Shown here one piece after another: positions 18,698 to 21,240 of a stretch of 21,240 nt of DNA; the stretch's first letter is position 1, and each line of letters begins with the position of its first letter. Made by a program: the position numbers and the translations under genes. A model generated the notes under the pieces. The model saw nothing but the letters and a program-made list of their open reading frames with translations, did not search any database and was not told the origin of the DNA. Origin of the DNA: Takakia lepidozioides (Eukaryota; Streptophyta; Takakiopsida; Takakiales; Takakiaceae); the NCBI GenBank assembly GCA_030704615.1, contig CM060731.1:50842001-50863240 (forward strand). Reading direction: 5' to 3'.

Positions 18698-19950
18698 ACA
18701 CGGCCCGTTCTCTAGTACGTGGAAGTACTATTGTGAAGGGATTCAGACTGACGTGCAAATCAAACGCAAATCCACATGCATGTAATAAACATGCTTTCGG
18801 ATATGTCTCGATGTATCGTCATCACTTCCCGACAGACCAGAACTTCCCCTGCAACCACTGCTAGACCTAGATCGGGTCTATGATGAAGCTACTAGCAATC
18901 GCCAAGAACATGCGACTTCGCTGCATGAAACGAAACATACGTACCAGAAGTTACTCCTCAAAAGCGCAGACATGAAGGTTCGCTCATAGGAAAGGAACGA
19001 AAATTATCCTCGGCACATTCAAAATCCAGCTCTTCCAAAAGGTTCTATTTCAATATCCTACACGAATCAAAAGCTTCCACCTCACTTTTCTCAATGCATT
19101 AGTAAGCCTTTGGTAAGCACGACACTTGCTATTCTTGGGAAACCATACGACGGCCTCAGTATAAGTTTATGCGTCATAGAAATGCAGAGGCACACTTAGT
19201 AGGTTCTCCTTGCAAGCAAGGACTCAGCACCAACTGCAACTGCGCTCGAGAGTTTCCATCCTTGGCCATTTGACTTACGCTCATAGACGAACAACAAAAG
19301 CTAACCTCTTCAGTTCAACACCATTGAATACTCCAGGCGACTTCTCAAACACGGACTTCCTGATTATCACTAACACTTCTGAAATAATCACCACACCACT
19401 GCAGACGTGACTGGGCATACAATAGCGTCTTCCGGATGATGGAAGTAACAACTTTGCGAGGTAGAACTGTGAGAAGGAAACAAGGACACAGTCCACGTCG
19501 CAAAACCCCGGCAAATTCGATGTAGTCTGCCTAACGAGGTGAACCCGTCATAGCTTGCACAAGGCATGCTCGCACCACCAGATACTATGAGGCCTTCCGA
19601 CATCAGAAACAAGATAAGAAACACAGCTACTATCAAACCCAGGGCTGAAGAAGACAGCAAACAAATGCACTGGAAACCTAATACAAAGAGCTGGAGCTGT
19701 AGCACATATATAGCTCACGAATAGAGAGAACGCCGCCTGCATAGCTAGCAAAGACGAGAGCATCGTTAGGGGCCCATCCATTCCGATGACTGCAATACTT
19801 GCCATCCAAATTGCATTCATCCGGGAAGAATCCACAATTCCACTTCGTAGAGGTCTACAAAAAGCAATGGTCTACTTGTCCCCGGCTTACCCCAACAATT
19901 GTAGACTTCCGCTTCGCTTATTTGAAGACGATGCTTGGCAAAATCTTATC
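18698..19950. other. Downstream flank of the TPR gene; no gene recognised
   Basis: Several 60-105-codon frames occur on the minus strand, one with a hydrophobic run (19388-19705), but none has recognisable motifs or in-phase splice partners. Part of the right side probably is 3' untranslated sequence of the minus-strand TPR gene; an AATAAG-like signal reads on the minus strand near 19920. Confidence 0.3.
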
Positions 19951-21240
19951 TCAGTAAGTGATATTAAGAAACTTGGCCATGGCTTCCACGGCACCTGGTG
20001 GCCACTGCAGCTCTGCACCAATCCACCTGCAGAGACCCACATAAATCCACAAAATGCGAGGTTCAGTACCAGTAACAGGCTATCATGTCGAATGCAATTA
20101 AATGCCTGGTTCAACATTGCGGCAATATGACTTTTTTCCCTGCTATAAGCACTTTTGAAATTTGACCATAGGAGGTCATACCTCAATTGAATGAGCAAAA
20201 AGTGGATGTTTGATAGAATTTGCTTTGAGACCACAGTTCAATGCATTAAAAACACAGCAGTTGACATAATCCAACACATAAATATGAGATGGTAATAATT
20301 AAGCCAGTCCAGTGGTAAGTAGGCCGCACCTTGGCAGATTGAAGGAGTTCTTGCCTTCCAGACAATCCTCAGATATTGAGAGAATGTACTCATACGTTTA
20401 GCCGTAGCCTTGTGGATATTGAGAGAGGGAGAGAGAGAGACAAACTCTCTACCTGATATTGTTGTACTGCGGTTCCCGAGAAGTGGCCTCAGAGAACTGT
20501 TCCTCTGCCCGGCTGCGGTCACCTTCTTTCCACAGCACTGCCGCTAGAGCTGCATGAGCCTCAGTGTAATTTGGATACTTCCGGACAAGGCCTTGTATCA
20601 GTTTCTTGGCCTCTCCCAATCTGTCGAGCTGTAGATTGCAACACTAAGATTTCAACTCTATATAATGACGCACCCACATTGCAGACAACCAGTGGCACAC
20701 CCTTCAGTAAATTGCCTTCAGTACATTGCCCTCAAATGCTTCGTCAATACAGTCATACTAGTTTAACAAAGACCAACTTCATACGCAACTTCAATTGTGT
20801 GCATTGCTCTACCTGGAGGTTTCATCCAGAGTATATTATACGTGTTAAGTGCATGAGGTACAGAAGCTGTAAGGACTATCAACCTGGTCAATCTGGTACT
20901 TCGTCCGGTACAACCTTCAAACTTTTTAACCTTGAAATCATCTTCTTCTTTTTCTTCCCCCAGAATGAAACACACCAAAATCATGCCTCGTCAATCGAGT
21001 ACAAAGAGGAGGAGGGGGGCCAGCTACCCAACCTCACGTGGCGAACTTACCACTTCTAAATTTCCGTTTACAATGCCAGAAAGGCATTAGTTGGCACCTT
21101 CATGTGATATCCTATGGATCTCAGATCTTCTACTTCTAACACCAATACATCTAGCCCATGCCATACACAAGCTGAAAACACCACTTCATCCACAAAGATG
21201 CAGCATGAAACCTGAAAGAGAACCAGAGCTTGCTTGAGTC
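19951..21240 (-). CDS. C-terminal exons of a tetratricopeptide-repeat (TPR) protein, partial
   Basis: Three minus-strand exons join in phase: 21212-21240 (continuing past the edge, ending KQALVLFQ), 20453-20628, and 19951-20026 with the stop at 19951-19953. The middle exon encodes LDRLGEAKKLIQGLVRKYPN, then YTEAHAALAAVLWKEGD, then RAEEQFSEATSREPQY. These are one to two 34-residue TPR helical pairs with the usual A-x-x-L, Y, A and P positions. The last exon gives RWIGAELQWPPGAVEAM and AKFLNITY, a WPP-containing cap. From memory, this TPR-then-WPP-x(4)-A-x-x-x-FL ending occurs in plant chloroplast-type TPR proteins; the transit peptide, if any, lies outside the window. TPRs mediate protein-protein contacts. 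The introns are 583 and 426 bp. The codons seen are intact. Confidence 0.75.
20384..20414 (-). mobile_element. 31-bp retroposon copy C with 12-bp target duplication, in a TPR intron
   Basis: The 31 bases are the extreme 3' end of the retroposon seen at 10180 and 10453. On the minus strand they read CACAAGGCTACGGC, then TAAACGTATGAGTACAT. They are flanked by the exact 12-mer GATATTGAGAGA at 20372-20383 and 20415-20426. The insertion therefore copied only the last 31 bases before jumping ended. It lies 38 bases inside the 5' end of the last TPR intron. Confidence 0.75.
20421..20441. repeat. Short GA tract
   Basis: About ten GA units with one GGG interruption, just downstream of the TPR donor site on the minus strand. 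The right target duplication of the 31-bp insertion overlaps its start. Confidence 0.85.

Noticed and set aside
18396-18864. Mirrored ORFs on both strands containing GRFCPVSGLWA
   Set aside because: The same peptide on both strands comes from the perfect inverted repeat, not from genes.
19388-19835. Hydrophobic minus-strand ORFs as a membrane protein gene
   Set aside because: Overlapping frames, no good splice sites linking them, no recognisable motifs; probably 3' flank of the TPR gene.
20330-20367. A 38-bp microexon of the TPR gene
   Set aside because: It has acceptor and donor, but the preceding exon joins in phase directly to 20026, giving the expected WPP tail; the microexon is not needed.

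Overview
This is nuclear DNA from a eukaryote, almost certainly a land plant. Coding sequence is split by short GT-AG introns with consistent phases. One gene looks like a plant membrane-protein family, another is a TPR gene ending in a WPP-type tail, and most of the rest is relics of plant-style LINE, LTR and SINE-like elements with long CT/GA microsatellites. The gene-poor, repeat-rich layout would suit a fern or another large-genome, non-flowering plant, but the sequence alone cannot fix the species.

Layout. (1) 387-1686 (+): a clean three-exon gene for a 274-residue protein with six predicted membrane segments. (2) 2258-2925: a cluster of AACCACT/AGTGGTT half-sites, then an 85-bp satellite built on a perfect palindrome centred on GGCGCC. 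(3) 2964-8027 (+): the main item, an eight-exon gene of about 1,200 codons. It combines a ParB/sulfiredoxin-like module (motif DGNHR), a long middle part, a basic/acidic linker, and a C-terminal region resembling a DNA methylase (DIPDG, later ILDLTCGTG). It carries three in-frame stops and four frame changes, so it is decayed or the assembly has errors. Its 825-bp intron is mostly a second, 146-bp satellite that shares the palindromic GGCGCC core of the first.

(4) 8301-9257 (-): an unrecognised 318-codon ORF broken by one stop. (5) 9315-10168 (+): probable end of an LTR retrotransposon (polyprotein tail, polypurine tract, partial LTR). (6) 10180-11338: two 5'-truncated copies of one retroposon in opposite orientations, each flanked by a target-site duplication, and a reverse-transcriptase relic. 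A third copy, only 31 bp long, lies about 9.4 kb away in an intron of the TPR gene. (7) 11.9-18.1 kb: microsatellites, degenerate tandem repeats, three 3' ends of a second, A-tailed retroposon family, a LINE C-terminal relic, a SINE-like B box and an ATCCGG-rich tract. (8) 18.3-18.7 kb: a GC-rich patch with a 37-37-37 inverted repeat. (9) 19951-21240 (-): the last exons of a TPR gene running off the right edge.

The genes do not form a pathway. The window reads as two ordinary housekeeping-type genes at the ends, one unusual ParB-like/methylase-like gene, and a graveyard of mobile elements.
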